Shown here: piece by piece, positions 24,901 through 33,104 of the stretch
How the letters are laid out: each line of letters begins with the position of its first letter
Position numbering within the stretch: position 1 is the stretch's first letter
NCBI GenBank assembly: GCA_024734495.1
Contig: JALMQS010000055.1
Location: forward strand, 10,079,652 to 10,143,651
Length of the DNA: 64,000 nt
DNA from: Forficula auricularia
Taxonomy: Eukaryota; Arthropoda; Insecta; Dermaptera; Forficulidae
Reading direction: 5' to 3'
Notes under the pieces: model-generated
Database searches by the model: none
What the model was told of the DNA's origin: nothing
What the model saw: only the letters and a program-made list of their open reading frames with translations
Program-made: the position numbers and the translations under genes

Positions 24901-27900
24901 CTTTCCTATCCAGCCTCTCTTGGCTAACTCTTGTTTTTTCCGACCCCCACGCGGGATTCCCCCCAATCAAAAATATATATATATATATATAAAGCATGTA
25001 TATTTAGCGTGTTAACAAAAGAAAAAGAGAATGCCTAAAATTTTGAACGGCAAATTGAAATTGAACGGCTTTGAAAACAATTAAATGTTTTTAACCGACT
25101 TCAAAAAAGGAGGAGGTTCTCAATTCGTCTAAATTTTTTTTTTGTGTGTGTCTATTCTACCTCATATCTCGGCCTATTGTGAACCGATTTTGATTATTTG
25201 TTTTGAATTGGTTCAGTCTAGCTTCCGATTGGTCCCGTTTTTTTTCTCATTGGTATTGGACCTTTTTTTGATATGTATGTTCAGCGAGAACTTTTTGCCA
25301 CGTAGACCTATTTCGATGATTCTTTTTTATTAGAAAGGGGGTAACTTAGGGGTGGTCTAATATTAATTTGGTCAAGTTCTGAAGATATGATCAATGATAA
25401 AATAATGTAAATCTCCAATTCTTATGAACAAATAATAGAAATTATAATAAATAAAATCTTTTATAAAAAAAACTTAAAACATTTATTTAAAACCCGCAAA
25501 CATTTCGAGAGAATTTCTATATTTATGAATTGAATTTTATTATCATTTTCTGATTCATTCGCCCGACGCTTTCTCTTACGAGATGCATGCAAGGTATTAT
25601 ATTAAGTCACTATTAATAACATCACTAAAAAGAGAAAAATAAAAATAATTTTTATAAAAAAAATGAAACCGACTTCAAAAAAATTAAATGCAACAAATAA
25701 AATAATAATAACTTAAAAAATCAAATAAAATACAACAAAAGGTATAAAATAATTATCTTATTTAGTTACAACTAAAAGACGAAATATTTACATGAAATTA
25801 CGTTTTGAAGTCGGGGCCAAACATATACATTTTATGAATCGCACTCGACGGATTTTACTTAGTACGTTTGGCGGGTACACTCGCTTATAGGTTTAGTTTG
25901 TTTGGCACCGACTTCAAAAAGTAATTTCATGTTAATATTTAGTTGTTTAGTTGTAACTAAATAAGATAATTATTTTATACCTTTTAGTGTATTTTATTTG
26001 AATTTAAGTTATTATTTTATTTGTTGCATTTAATTTTTTTGAAGTCGGATTTTTTTTTATAAAAATTATTATTATTTTATGTACTTTCTATCTTATTAAA
26101 GGAAATGGAATAAAAAATCTCATCAACATATTTTATATCGATAAGTATAGCGAAAGTTAAGTAATTAAGTATAGGTATAGTGGAACAATAAAATTTATTG
26201 ATATTTTTTAGTACCAATCAAAAAATTCTTCCTTGTAAATTTTGAATTTTTTTGATCACTGGCTTAAAAGACATCGATTTTCGGTTTTCCGCACATAACT
26301 TCTTCAAAAATGGTCCAAATTCAATTTTTTTTTATATACTTTTTAGAAAAAATACAAAAATTTATTTAAAGTGTTTTTATATTTGATTTTTGAGTTTGAA
26401 TATTTTAATCTTGTTTTTGAAACTGTATGTACTCTTCGATTTTTTTGATAATTTTTGATTTTAAACATCTATTCATTCTAGAAATTTTAAGACCGGGTTG
26501 ATAGTGTATGATAATAACTATATTTTATCGATTTTCAAAAATTTCGAAAAAATTTTATTCGCTATTAACCATCAATAAAACCAATTTTTGGTATTGCGTT
26601 CTCTTTTTACTTTACGATACAGGGTATGGTCAAGTATTGTAATCGTACATGAAAAAAGTAGTTTTTTTCCTTCTTTTTTTCAAAATATCTCAAAAACGGC
26701 TTAAACTATTTCGATTAAAAAAATTTGTGCGAAACTATGGCATTTCCCTCTACAAATAAGTTTTGATAAGTGAACATCGAAAAAATTATATTTTTCGAGA
26801 TAATAATTGTTTTGTCAAAATGTCTGTTAGTCTGTGCGTTACCAAATTTTGTGGACGAGCTAGCTCAAAAACTTGTATGAATATCGAAACCAAATTTCAC
26901 ACGTAGTTTTGGTCCATTGAGATTAAGAGCTGATTAGATTTTGGTGCATATCGACCCAAAATTAAGGGGGTGAAGGGCGGAAGGTTAAAAATTAAAAATC
27001 TAGGCCATTTGAGCAAACTCAACCAAATGTTGTATACATAATCAGTGGACCCCAGAAGTCTAAAAATGCAAAAACTAATCGCCCAAAGGGGGGGGGGAGA
27101 GTGTAGTGTCAAAAAATGAAAATCTTGGCCATTTACCAAACTCAACCAAATTTTGTATACATAATCGGTGGGACCCCAGAAATATAAAAATTCAAAAACA
27201 AACCCCCCTACCCTCCCCCTACATGAATATACGTAATTTTAGTGGCTAGGTTATATGTTAAAGTCAAGTGGATGGCCACATCAGAACACGTCAGCTTATT
27301 TTAGTTATTTTGAATAGATTTTTATCGTTAACAGGTGGTTAAAATAAATAATTAGTTTTTTTAATTTGTTGAAAGAAATTTAAAATAAAAAATCGAAAAA
27401 AATATTAATTATCCTAAGTCCACTATCAACTCGATCTTAAAATTTGTAGAATGAATAGAAGTTTAAAATGAAAAATTTATCAAGAAAATCGAAGACTACA
27501 GTTTCAAAAACAATGTTAAAATTTTCAAACTCATAAATAGCATATAAAAACCATTTAAATATTTTTTTTTGTATTTTTTTCTAAAAAGTATGTAAAAAAT
27601 CAAAAATTAAAAAAAAAAAAGAAGTTATGAGCGAAAAACCAAAATTCGATATCTTTTAAACCGGTGATGAAAAAAATTTCAAAATTTAACAGGAAGAGTT
27701 TTTTGGTGGGTACTAAAAAATCTGAAAAAATGACGAAATTTAAAAATTAAAATTTTTCAAACCGTCCGATTTGGCTTGTATATATATATATATTTATATA
27801 TATATACTTCTACAGCATTTTATATTTTTGTACTAATATTTCTATGTGAATTCCTGAAGATGGGCTCATACCCCGAAATATATATATAGAGTCATTTTAA

Positions 27901-28226
27901 ACAAGAATTTATTTTTTGTGATATCTATCTAGAATTTTAAATGTTTGTTAAATTTTTTAAAATTTTCTATACTTCATTTTATATGTTTCACCAATAACCC
28001 ACACCATTCTCCCTGAACATAACATATTTTACATCTACAAGTATAGCGAAAGTTAAGTAAGTAGGTAAGTATAAGTATAGTGGAACAATATTTAAAATAA
28101 ACACAGCTATGATCTAAGTTAAAGAAAATCATGAAAAAATATATTACCTTTCTCCGAATGGCCAGTTCCAACAAAAGTGAAAATGTACAAAAGTACAACG
28201 GAAAACGCTACTGCCCTGTTGACCAT
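5529..28226 (-). CDS. Gene A: small secreted cysteine-containing protein, four exons
   Basis: Spliced coding sequence: 28148-28226, 18622-18705, 5778-5903 and 5529-5710 (79+84+126+182 nt; 156 codons plus stop). Every intron begins GT, ends AG and is phase 1. Residues 1 to about 24 are a signal peptide (MVNRAVAFSVVLLYIF core). The mature chain has Cys at 36, 71, 86, 101, 107, 128 and 145, with DNSGEYICVDY and RICIPSDLG as the best conserved stretches shared with gene B. The family is unknown to me. The spacing does not fit odorant-binding proteins, and no enzyme motif is visible. A secreted effector, venom, salivary or immune role is inference from the evolutionary pattern. The TATA box is at 28293. 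The 9.4-kb and 12.7-kb introns are filled with transposons. Additional symmetric phase-1 exons could hide there. Confidence 0.8.
5778..5903 (-). CDS. Gene A exon 3
   Basis: This 126-bp exon has the acceptor TTTTTATTATAG and the donor GTAAGTC. It encodes the DNSGEYICVDY and RICIPSDLG segments. It has one codon more than its gene-B counterpart. The following intron is only 67 bp. Confidence 0.8.
6051..6938. mobile_element. TIR element, mariner-like non-autonomous
   Basis: The termini AGGTCAGGTGGGGTAACTGG and the inverted CCCACCTGACCT are flanked by TA on both sides, as in Tc1/mariner insertions. The motif GGGGTAATTGG with GGCCCAGTT recurs internally several times in both orientations. No transposase frame remains. 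It lies in intron 2 of gene A. Confidence 0.65.
6939..8018. other. Intron 2 of gene A: repeat fragments
   Basis: Positions 6950-7110 are an inverted match to 35440-35600 (a dispersed repeat with the string ATCAAAAAAATCG). Positions 7120-7300 belong to the family carrying GATTATGTATACAAAATTTG, seen also at 18770-20790 and 26930-27300. Positions 7800-7890 start with CAGGGCCGTGCAGTGG and resemble a hAT end. No gene is visible. Confidence 0.5.
8019..8150 (-). repeat. 3' LTR of deleted LTR element
   Basis: This 132-bp repeat matches 9683-9815 with a handful of mismatches. On the minus strand it runs from TGATGTGTACAAC to CGTAATA. Confidence 0.8.
8192..8488 (-). pseudogene. pol remnant: integrase N-terminal finger fused to C-terminus
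   Basis: The 98-codon frame contains a pre-integrase segment (NEVLYRLDWDKNGEEPYRLV) normally followed by the HHCC finger and catalytic core. After NSHERERL it passes directly to a VVKYHSSYFKPRKKGE tail resembling the integrase C-terminal end. The junction marks an internal deletion that removed the DDE core. Confidence 0.6.
8706..9536 (-). pseudogene. gag: gag of deleted LTR element, CCHC zinc knuckle
   Basis: The N-terminal part (9270-9536) is a charged coiled-coil-like segment followed by FLPVFGALPEEDPKLFL. A frame change leads through 9150-9270 with the gag hallmark KAKTWWR. The frame 8706-9149 carries the capsid C-terminal half and the knuckle CGFCRREGHREETC (C-X2-C-X4-H-X4-C). At least one frameshift separates the parts. 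A short frame at 8551-8772 follows without a recognised domain. Confidence 0.7.
9683..9815 (-). repeat. 5' LTR of deleted LTR element
   Basis: This is the partner of 8019-8150. The inner edge is one base from the primer binding site at 9671-9681. Confidence 0.8.
9935..10075. repeat. Dispersed repeat fragment
   Basis: This closely matches 35500-35630, including the string GTTACGAGCTCATCATTACT. An inverted partial copy lies at 6950-7040. No coding content is seen. Confidence 0.6.
10215..11035. repeat. Left subterminal tandem repeats of DNA transposon
   Basis: Imperfect tandem units contain ACCTCATAAGGTACATGAAA, then a segment with GGAATATGTCCCCATTGTAT, then GGGGCTTTTTTGCTTTAAG. Inverted units recur at 13680-13985 and direct ones at 14750-15050. 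The short plus and minus frames over these repeats are repeat artefacts. Confidence 0.75.
11452..13521 (+). pseudogene. Transposase-like protein of an unclassified family, many frameshifts
   Basis: At least five plus-strand frames (11440-11766, 11860-12096, 12123-12467, 12442-12687, 12677-13069, 13100-13366 and on to 13521) read as one protein of over 600 residues broken by indels and stops. Recognisable stretches include CIFCKK with later Cys/His residues near the N-terminus, SLGLAMKSMTGSKQVL, HSINYWKAEEIETM, TAFDNYDENYETLSG, and RVGFNSK followed by DDSHLQ. From memory this matches uncharacterised, probably transposon-derived proteins of insects and cnidarians. The C-terminus is cut where the palindrome begins (after HIFVHFGPFHLYL and IGKLITESG). 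I cannot place it in a named superfamily. Confidence 0.5.
13492..15243. repeat. Near-perfect 1.75-kb palindrome
   Basis: The left arm starts at AAAACTAATTACTG inside the transposase-like frame. The right arm ends with the complement at 15243. The symmetry centre is near 14367. The arms contain the coding end, the right subterminal repeats and one arm of a foldback element on each side. Few differences separate the arms. Confidence 0.85.
13985..14747. mobile_element. Foldback element, family 2 (copy 1)
   Basis: The inverted arms begin with the string AAATAAACTGCAACGGATCG and meet near 14366. Other copies are at 44925-46450 (expanded), 59105-59335 (half) and 62830-62880 (terminus). The terminus contains the small palindrome CAACGGATCGTTG. 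There is no coding capacity. Confidence 0.75.
15244..15478 (-). mobile_element. Penelope-related tail with hammerhead-like motif
   Basis: The segment abuts the palindrome and contains the hammerhead-like core at 15331-15365 on the minus strand. Its sequence is shared with 42425-42655. No coding frame belongs to it. Confidence 0.55.
15331..15365 (-). ncRNA. Hammerhead-ribozyme-like core 1
   Basis: The minus strand reads CTGAAGA, a hairpin GGAGG-loop-CCACC, then GAAACGTC, which is the order CUGANGA, stem II, GAAA of a hammerhead. Stem III would be minimal. One stem II pair is mismatched. Hammerheads of this kind are known in Penelope-like elements. Confidence 0.45.
15481..16225. mobile_element. 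Dispersed element, family 3, with hairpin end (copy 1)
   Basis: It begins with AACCGACTTCAAAAAAGGAG, a string I recall as very common in insect genomes. At 15878-16225 the right part is an inverted repeat (arms TAACACGAAATTACTTTTTG and complement). Related copies lie at 21170-21790 (reverse) and 25090-26065. Poly-T and low-complexity stretches lie between. No long frame is present. Confidence 0.65.
16270..16380 (-). repeat. End fragment of Penelope-related repeat
   Basis: The strings GGGCTGCCTTCCATTACATT and CAGTCCGTCTCTCTCCAGAG are shared with both ends of the insertion at 42420-42660 and with 54190. Confidence 0.5.
16383..16500 (-). mobile_element. tRNA-headed SINE fragment, family A
   Basis: The minus strand carries a Pol III box A-like stretch (AGTGGCCAAGAGG) and box B-like GGTTCGAACCTC about 60 bp downstream. 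A second copy lies at 35797-35915. It does not fold as an intact tRNA. Confidence 0.5.
16620..17220. repeat. Dispersed element, family 4 (copy 1)
   Basis: It shares long stretches with 22980-23620 and with both arms of the foldback at 36840-38830, for example GTTGCTACGACTTTTCGATG and CGTGAATCACCCTGTA at its end. It contains an internal hairpin around AAGAACTTCG. It is non-coding. Confidence 0.65.
17240..17940. repeat. Poly-C-bearing repeat and inverted repeat
   Basis: Positions 17290-17500 contain GACCACCGAGCGATGCTCGG and a C run, shared with 23700-23880 and 36620-36840. Positions 17675-17930 are an inverted repeat whose arms contain AACCAAGAGTTGAAAAAAG and complement; a part recurs at 36240-36410. 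The minus ORF at 17341-17538 is a C-run artefact. Confidence 0.6.
17970..18265 (-). other. Conserved part of gene A intron 2 (paired with gene B)
   Basis: This aligns with 38855-39497 and 39873-39901 in gene B after removing three insertions there. It therefore shows the ancestral intron and empty sites for two SINEs and a hAT-like element. Confidence 0.7.
18266..18545 (+). repeat. Repeat family 5 fragment in intron 2
   Basis: It contains TTTTGACCGCGCTTTATTTG and GCGGATTATGCTATTAAAGT. Related copies form the palindrome at 52455-53230 and the window end at 63700-64000. The 73-codon frame is an accident of the repeat. Confidence 0.6.
18622..18705 (-). CDS. Gene A exon 2
   Basis: This 84-bp exon has the acceptor GGTTTTGTTTCAG and the donor GTAAGTAG and is phase 1 on both sides. 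It encodes QVGMKLDFCGKDMHEFV and on. It differs from gene B exon 2 at 31 of 84 positions, while the adjoining 48 bp of intron differ at only about three. Confidence 0.8.
18749..19895. mobile_element. Foldback element, family 6, in intron 1
   Basis: The ends carry TGTGGCCATCCACTT and its complement. Inner arms contain TAACAGACATTTTGACAAAA inverted to 19495-19520. Comparison with gene B intron 1 (40035-40180) shows that 18749-19185 interrupts intron sequence resuming at 19186-19314. A CTAA microsatellite sits at 18930-18975. Confidence 0.65.
19896..20790. repeat. Second family-6 copy with 97-bp minisatellite
   Basis: The element continues from AGGGTATGGTCAAGTATTG to its terminus near 20785. 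At 20336-20665 about three and a half tandem copies of a 97-bp unit occur, each with GTATACATAATCAGTGGGA. The minus frames of 63 codons over it are repeat artefacts. Confidence 0.7.
20791..21169. other. Intron 1 of gene A, nothing recognised
   Basis: This is AT-rich sequence without repeats, motifs or frames that I can support. Confidence 0.5.
21170..21790 (-). mobile_element. Dispersed element, family 3 (copy 2, reversed)
   Basis: The hairpin part is at 21170-21460 and the body runs on to the complement of the AACCGACTTC terminus at 21790. It is the reverse of 15481-16225. Confidence 0.65.
21841..22260 (+). pseudogene. LINE ORF2 C-terminal tail
   Basis: The frame of about 139 codons (no ATG of its own) matches the C-terminal end of a non-LTR retrotransposon polyprotein downstream of RT: TDTLDSLAHRRSVSALFLFY, then HPYALKLD, then TSRDWNSLLPTVFP. 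The 5' part with RT and endonuclease is missing, as expected from target-primed 5' truncation. A related fragment is at 57690-58016. It sits in intron 1 of gene A. Confidence 0.75.
22261..22980. other. Intron 1 of gene A: AT-rich, partial repeat
   Basis: Positions 22690-22960 match 37030-37200 (family 4 foldback arm). Nothing else is recognised and no gene is visible. Confidence 0.5.
22981..23900. repeat. Family 4 element and poly-C repeat (copy 2)
   Basis: Positions 22981-23620 align with 16620-17220. Positions 23640-23880 align with the poly-C repeat at 17240-17500, including GACCACCGAGCGATGCTCGG and a long C run. Finding the same two units side by side twice suggests one compound element. 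Confidence 0.65.
24004..24520. mobile_element. MITE with ACACAGGTC termini
   Basis: The ends ACACAGGTCAACA and TGTCGACCTGTGT are inverted. Inner inverted repeats at 24136-24395 share AATAGGTCAAAATGGCC. It is non-coding. Confidence 0.6.
24640..24990. repeat. Dispersed repeat and GC-richer fragment
   Basis: Positions 24660-24790 match 55225-55310 (GAGAAAAGTTTGCGGAATTT). Positions 24790-24975 are GC-richer, with GTCAGGCTCA in both orientations, and end in a TA microsatellite. The minus frame has GGIPRGGRKK, which I cannot assign. Confidence 0.4.
25090..26065 (+). mobile_element. Dispersed element, family 3 (copy 3)
   Basis: It begins AACCGACTTCAAAAAAGGAG and ends with the hairpin 25668-26065, interrupted at 25400-25610 by unrelated AT-rich sequence. 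Confidence 0.6.
26120..28000. mobile_element. Foldback element with nested family-6 copy, intron 1
   Basis: Outer inverted arms occupy 26205-26560 and 27390-27725. Between them 26600-27300 is a family-6 element with AGGGTATGGTCAAGTATTG. Sequence flanking the insertion is repeated (ATAGCGAAAGTTAAGTAA at 26137 and 28043). Positions 27780-27950 hold a TA tract and a hammerhead-like core. Confidence 0.55.
27854..27884 (+). ncRNA. Hammerhead-ribozyme-like core 8
   Basis: CTGAAGA, then a stem GGG-CTCATA-CCC, then CGAAATAT. The order fits CUGANGA, stem II, GAAA. No flanking Penelope coding sequence is seen. Confidence 0.4.
28148..28226 (-). CDS. Gene A exon 1, signal peptide
   Basis: ATG at 28226 opens MVNRAVAFSVVLLYIFTFVG, a short basic start and a hydrophobic core, followed by GTGHSEK and the donor GTAATAT (phase 1). 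Only 9 of 79 bases differ from gene B exon 1, so the signal peptide is far better conserved than the mature part. Confidence 0.85.
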
Positions 28227-28292
28227 ATTGAAGTCTATAGTATGTTAAGGAATAGTTAGAAAGTAGTAAGAAAATTCAACCGGGTTCTTCTC

Positions 28293-28299
28293 TTATATA
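28293..28299 (-). promoter_or_regulatory. TATA box of gene A
   Basis: TATATAA on the minus strand lies 67 bp upstream of the ATG. The region up to 28440 is conserved with gene B (44010-44215) and with the orphan copy at 53239-53490. Confidence 0.7.
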
Positions 28300-28459
28300 G
28301 TGAAAAATGTGGATAAATAATACCATACCACTTAACCATTTACTTAAGTAATATTATATAATTTTTTTTATCAGTGACGAGCGAGCTTTTATTATTTGTT
28401 TTTCTGTATTTTGAATATCAACTATGAAATATATTTCTTTTTCTCAATTTTTTTTAAAT

Positions 28460-28960
28460 ATAAAATAGAATGAATGAATGAAATAAGATGGCCCCTACAT
28501 GAAATTTCGGGCCCTGCATTCAAAATCTGAACCGGGCCCCTTATTATCCACTAGTGCGCCATTTGGGGTCAAAAAATCCAAACGTTATAGGGCAATGAAT
28601 TTAAGTTAGGGGACACCTGATCGAAATATGAAATTTTATAATAATCTCTTTAGCCGTTTTTACGAGAATCGTTAGCAGAATTTGCGCGGAACCCACAGAA
28701 ACAGACATACGTACAGACAGACAGGTATTTTGTTCAGGCTGTATTCGTTCATAACTTTTTTGAAACGTGTGCAGACAAAATTTGACTTGATTTGGACCAA
28801 TGTACAGAGAAAACCTTAATTTTATTTTTATATATATATACCGGGTGAGTTTTTTTTATCTTGAGACAGTCTTATAACACAAAAACAGCGCATTATATGA
28901 AAAAAAAACTTTCAAATAAAAGTATATTTATATCAAGATGGAAATTAAACTACACTATTT
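28460..28960. repeat. Upstream of gene A: repeat fragments
   Basis: The region contains ACAGACAGACAGG and a terminus CCGGGTGAG at 28851. Positions 28860-28960 are similar in reverse to 49900-50010. No gene is visible. Confidence 0.4.
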
Positions 28961-28975
28961 TTTTTTTTTAATTTT

Positions 28976-30410
28976 AAGAAAATGAATGTTCATCGCTTGA
29001 TTTCAAGGCTCCAATGGGTTTGCTCTAATACTGGCTTCAATGGCTGTAAGGAAAGTACACTCCTGTATGCTCTTGGTACCTGGATACAAATTTTAAAAAT
29101 TTTAAGAAAATGAATGTTCAACGCTTGATTTCAAGGCTCCAATTGGTTTGATCTAATATTGGCTTCATTCGCTGTGAAGAAACTCCTGTTCGCTCTTGGT
29201 ACCCGGATACAAATTTGAAAAATTTTAAGAAAATGAATGTTCATCGCTTGATTTCAAGGCTCCAATTGGTTTGCTCTAATACTGGCTTCATTGGCGGGAA
29301 GTAAAGTACACTCCTATTCGCTCCTGGCGCCCGAATACAAATTTTAAAAATTTTTAAGAAAATAAATGTTCATCGCTTGATTTCAAGGCTCCAATGGGTT
29401 TGCTCTAATACTGGCTTCAATGGCTGTAAGGAAAGTACACTCCTGTATGCTCTTGGTACCTGGATACAAATTTTAAAATTTTTAAGAAAATCAATGTTCA
29501 ACGCTTGATATCAAGGCTCACAATTGGTTTGATCTAATACTGGCTTCATTCGCTGTAAAGAAACTCCTGTTAGCTCTTGGTGCCCGGATACAAATTTGAA
29601 AAATTTTAAGAAAATGAATGTTCATCGCTTGATTTCAAGGCTCCAATTGGTTTGCTCTAATACTGGCTTCATTGGAGGAAGTAAAGTACACTCCTATTCG
29701 CTCCTGGCGCCCGAATACAAATTTGAAAAATTTTAAGAAAATGAATGTTCATCGCTTGATTTCAAGGCTCCAATTGGTTTGCTCTAATACTGGCTTCATT
29801 GGCGGGAAGTAAAGTACACTCCTATTCGCTCCTGGCGCCCGAATACAAATTTTAAAAAATTTTTAAGAAAATAAATGTTCATCGCTTGATTTCAAGGCTC
29901 CAATGGGTTTGCTCTAATACTGGCTTCAATGGCTGTAAGGAAAGTACACTCCTGTTCGCTCGTGGTACCCGGATACAAATTTTAAAATTTTTAAGAAAAT
30001 CAATGTTCAACGCTTGATATCAAGGCTCCAATTGGTTTGATCTAATACTGGCTTCATTCGCTGTAAAGAAACTCCTGTTAGCTCTTGGTGCCCGGATACA
30101 AATTTGAAAAATTTTAAGAAAATGAATGTTCATCGCTTGATTTCAAGGCTCCAATTGGTTTGCTCTAATACTGGCTTCATTGGAGGGAAGTAAAGTACAC
30201 TCCTATTCGCTCCTGGCGCCCGAATACAAATTTTAAAAATTTTAAGAAAATGAATTTTCATCGCTTGATTTCAAGGCTCCAATTGGTTTGCTCTAATACT
30301 GGCTTCATTGGCGGGAAGTAAAGTACACTCCTCTTCTCTCCTGGTATTTCGATACAAATTTTAAACATTTTAAGAAAATCAATCGTTTACGATTGATTTC
30401 ATGGCTCTAT
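28976..30410 (+). repeat. 128-bp tandem satellite, 12 units with higher-order pattern
   Basis: Units start with AAGAAAATGAATGTTC at 28976, 29102, 29227, 29357, 29483, 29607, 29735, 29866, 29992, 30116, 30242 and 30369. Three types can be told apart by the second half: A (GGCTGTAAGGAAAGTACAC), B (CGCTGTAAAGAAACTCC) and C (GGCGGGAAGTAAAGTACAC). The order is A B C, A B C C, A B C C, then a degenerate unit. A single reversed unit lies at 43380-43490. Confidence 0.85.
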
Positions 30411-30709
30411 TGGCTCGCTGTAATAATACTAGCTCCATTACCAGATCTTTTTTTTTTTTTTTTTTTTTTTAAAGGGAGAAGGTTTTTTTCCCCCTTCCTG
30501 GCTTTTGGTCAGAACCATTTAGCCAATCACATTCTTTTTATTATTTTATAATTTTAAATATTTACACTAGCCCTTAGTACAAATTACCAGATCTAATTAT
30601 ACAGAATGAAAAAATATATACATTGATCTATTCCAAAACTCGAGTAGGAAAATTAGTTCAAAAAACTAAATGAAAACAAACGATGATTAGTGAAATGAAA
30701 ATCTTTCCA
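30411..30709. other. Flank of satellite array
   Basis: A T run and AGGGAGAAGG stretch are followed by sequence whose reverse (30600-30690) recurs at 43290-43380 next to the lone satellite unit. Array and flank therefore belong to one dispersed element. Confidence 0.45.
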
Positions 30710-31187
30710 AAAACATAAATGTGAAATAGGGGCCAAGTTCGGTACTAACGGCTTTGCCAACAAATGAGTTGAGATCTAAACGGGTTCCAAGTTCCATAGC
30801 AGTTGCTTAAATCATAGCTATAGGAATGAACAACGTTCTTCAATTGATTTAAAAGAAAATTTTTTACGTTCTTTAATATTAAATTTATAACTTGCCAAGT
30901 TATAATAGTCAAAAAATTACGTTTAACGTGATGATATTTAATACAAGTTTAAAATCTAGCCTTTCAAGTTGTTCTAGAGAAACAATTTAGTTGAATATAA
31001 AACTTGCTAACTTATAAACTTAATATCAAAGATCGTAACAAATTTTCTTTTAAATCGTTTGAAGAACGTTGTTCATTTCTATAGCTATGATTTAAGCAAC
31101 TGCTATGGAAATTGGAACCCAATTAGATCTCAACTCTTGTTAGCGAAGCCGTTTATACCGAGCTTGCCCTGTCACATTTATGTTTTT
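30710..31187. mobile_element. MITE with about 200-bp inverted arms
   Basis: The arms start at AAAACATAAATGTGAAAT and end with its imperfect complement at 31187. Shared inner strings include GAACAACGTTCTTCAA and complement. It is non-coding. Confidence 0.65.
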
Positions 31188-31229
31188 TGACGAGATATCA
31201 TTAATTTTTGAAAAACTTTTATCCTTTCT

Positions 31230-31530
31230 TCTTCTTCTTTCAAGTGCCATATCTCAGGTCTCCCTGACGTTTTGGCTCCTCTCCACATATATCTGTGCAG
31301 AGTGTGTTTAGCTGTTTTTACACACATATACGGGACCTACTTTTTAACGCCGGTTCCGAACGGCCAGTTTGGAGAAGTTACTAGTCAATTATACTCTTGG
31401 TAGGTTGCCATTGATTCGCATCGACTGCAAATATCTCATCTGCCGAGACTCAGTCTCGAACCAGCGTATTTCAGGCCAGAGGCCCGAAACTCTAACCACG
31501 GACCCAGAGTCGCCTTTATACTTTAATTTA
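31230..31530 (-). mobile_element. tRNA-headed SINE, family B
   Basis: The minus strand starts near 31515 with GGGTCCGTGGTTAGAGTTTC (box A-like) and GGTTCGAGACT (box B-like), followed by a body ending in CTTCTTCTTC-type sequence. It is not an intact tRNA. Confidence 0.55.
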
Positions 31531-31716
31531 TCTAAATAATTACATATCAACATTTATTTATAAGATTGGATCTGAGAATTTTATTTATATTGATTTATTT
31601 ATTTGTCTTTTGAGCATCTTAATTCTCTTTTAGAATGGGTGTTGATTTTCTTTGTTTCAAAAAATAATAACACGGTTATATTTTTTTCATTTATTTTTAT
31701 TTTATTGTTATATCAG

Positions 31717-31750
31717 GACGTTTCGAAATCTACAGTTATGTCATCATCAG
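31717..31750 (-). ncRNA. Hammerhead-ribozyme-like core 7
   Basis: CTGATGA and GAAACGTC are present in order on the minus strand, but stem II is poor. It lies downstream of Penelope fragment 2 in the same orientation. Confidence 0.3.
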
Positions 31751-31825
31751 CTTAAAAATAAAACTATCATTGAATTGAAAGTTTTTGCCGAGAGTAGCAG
31801 AATTTTTATATATTGAAGGAGACAA

Positions 31826-31958
31826 TAAAAGTGTGTGTCTTCTGCTGGAATTATAAATTTTATTTATTTATAACGAGACTATAGTTTCGTTATAAATAAA
31901 TAAAATTTATAATTCCAGCAGAAGACACACACTTTTATTGTCTCCTTCAAATAAAACT
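31826..31958. repeat. Perfect hairpin, arms about 60 bp
   Basis: Inverted arms contain GACAATAAAAGTGTGTGTCT and complement around a centre with GACTATAG. Variants occur at 54935-55060 and, as a single arm, at 55340-55440 next to a hammerhead-like core. Confidence 0.8.
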
Positions 31959-31960
31959 AT

Positions 31961-32430
31961 CCTTTCATTATTTCCAATATATATAACTTTACAAACATCA
32001 CAACACCCATCACACCTTTTTTTGCATTTTTTTACACTCACATTCTAAAATTTCATCAAAAAAACATGAAAATGCCCGCCTCTCTACACCAGGAAAAACC
32101 CAAAATCTATTACAATACTATAATTACGTTCACAGATCTTATTCAATATTCCATAATAATATCTGCTATTATTTTCCGTATCTACCTTGAAATTCACAGT
32201 TTTTTTAAAATTATCAACCTTATCTATTGCACGTATGGCTAACGCCGACACAAAATTTTTATATATTACAGACTTCTCATGTTCTATCAATCTTGTCTTC
32301 AATTTTCTTTTTGTTTCACCAATATATATTTTTCGCAGTCCTTACACTCTATCTTATATACCACATTATTTCTTTCATTCTTTTCTAGTTTGTCTTTCTT
32401 GTTAGAAAATTGTTTTAATGGCTTATTACA
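31961..32430 (-). pseudogene. Penelope-like element 2: GIY-YIG domain fragment
   Basis: In three frames the minus strand gives NNVVYKIECKDCEKY, then KTRLIEHEKSVIYKNFVSAL, then FKKTVNFKVDTE. These are the start, helix and C-terminal parts of the Penelope GIY-YIG nuclease. Several stops and shifts separate them. The RT part is absent. Confidence 0.65.
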
Positions 32431-32689
32431 TTTAAATCATATTTTAATATTGTTTTTTTATAAACATTTTATATTAAAATTTAATATTAATATTTAATAT
32501 TATAGGACCTAAGTACATCTTTGATTTCATTATTTTACCATTGTAAGCTCAATACGAACCACACCTCCGAACTTGTTTGTTAGACTTAAATCAATCAAAA
32601 AGTCGTGCTAGTATTTAAGCTCAAAGCACTACAAATTCATCAGGATTGCAATCTCAATTTCAAAGAGATTGCCAAGTAATTAAACAACA

Positions 32690-33058
32690 AGGATTAAGGT
32701 TCACGAAAATGGAGTAAGCCACCTTAATATTTGTGTATATTAAAAAAAAATAATAGTGTTAATTTATTTTAATTTTAACGATAGATTACAAAAATACAAC
32801 ACAAAAACATAACGATGAATTATTTCAATTTTTAAATTATTACATAAAAACAAAAAAAATGTAATTAGCAACTAATTTTATAAGAAATAGAATTAAAAAA
32901 CAAAAATCATAGAAAAATAATTTTAATTTTAAAAATACATATTTTCAAAATAAAAGTGTATTGAATGTATTTAAAATCGAAATCGTATAACTGAATTATT
33001 CTAATTCTCGTTAAAAAGACATGTTTCGTTAAAAAATATATATATATAAAAATTTTTC
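32690..33058. repeat. Duplicated block downstream of gene B (paired with 3288-3659)
   Basis: This is the counterpart of the gene A flank without the Penelope insertion: sequence continues from the TA run at 33045-33052 into ATTATAATATTTTATAAATA. It preserves the pre-insertion state. Confidence 0.7.
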
Positions 33059-33104
33059 ATTATAATATTTTATAAATAATTTTAATAATATTCGATTAAT
33101 GAAT

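Noticed and set aside
28976..30410. CRISPR array
   Set aside because: Units are 128 bp, contiguous and without unique spacers; the genome is eukaryotic.
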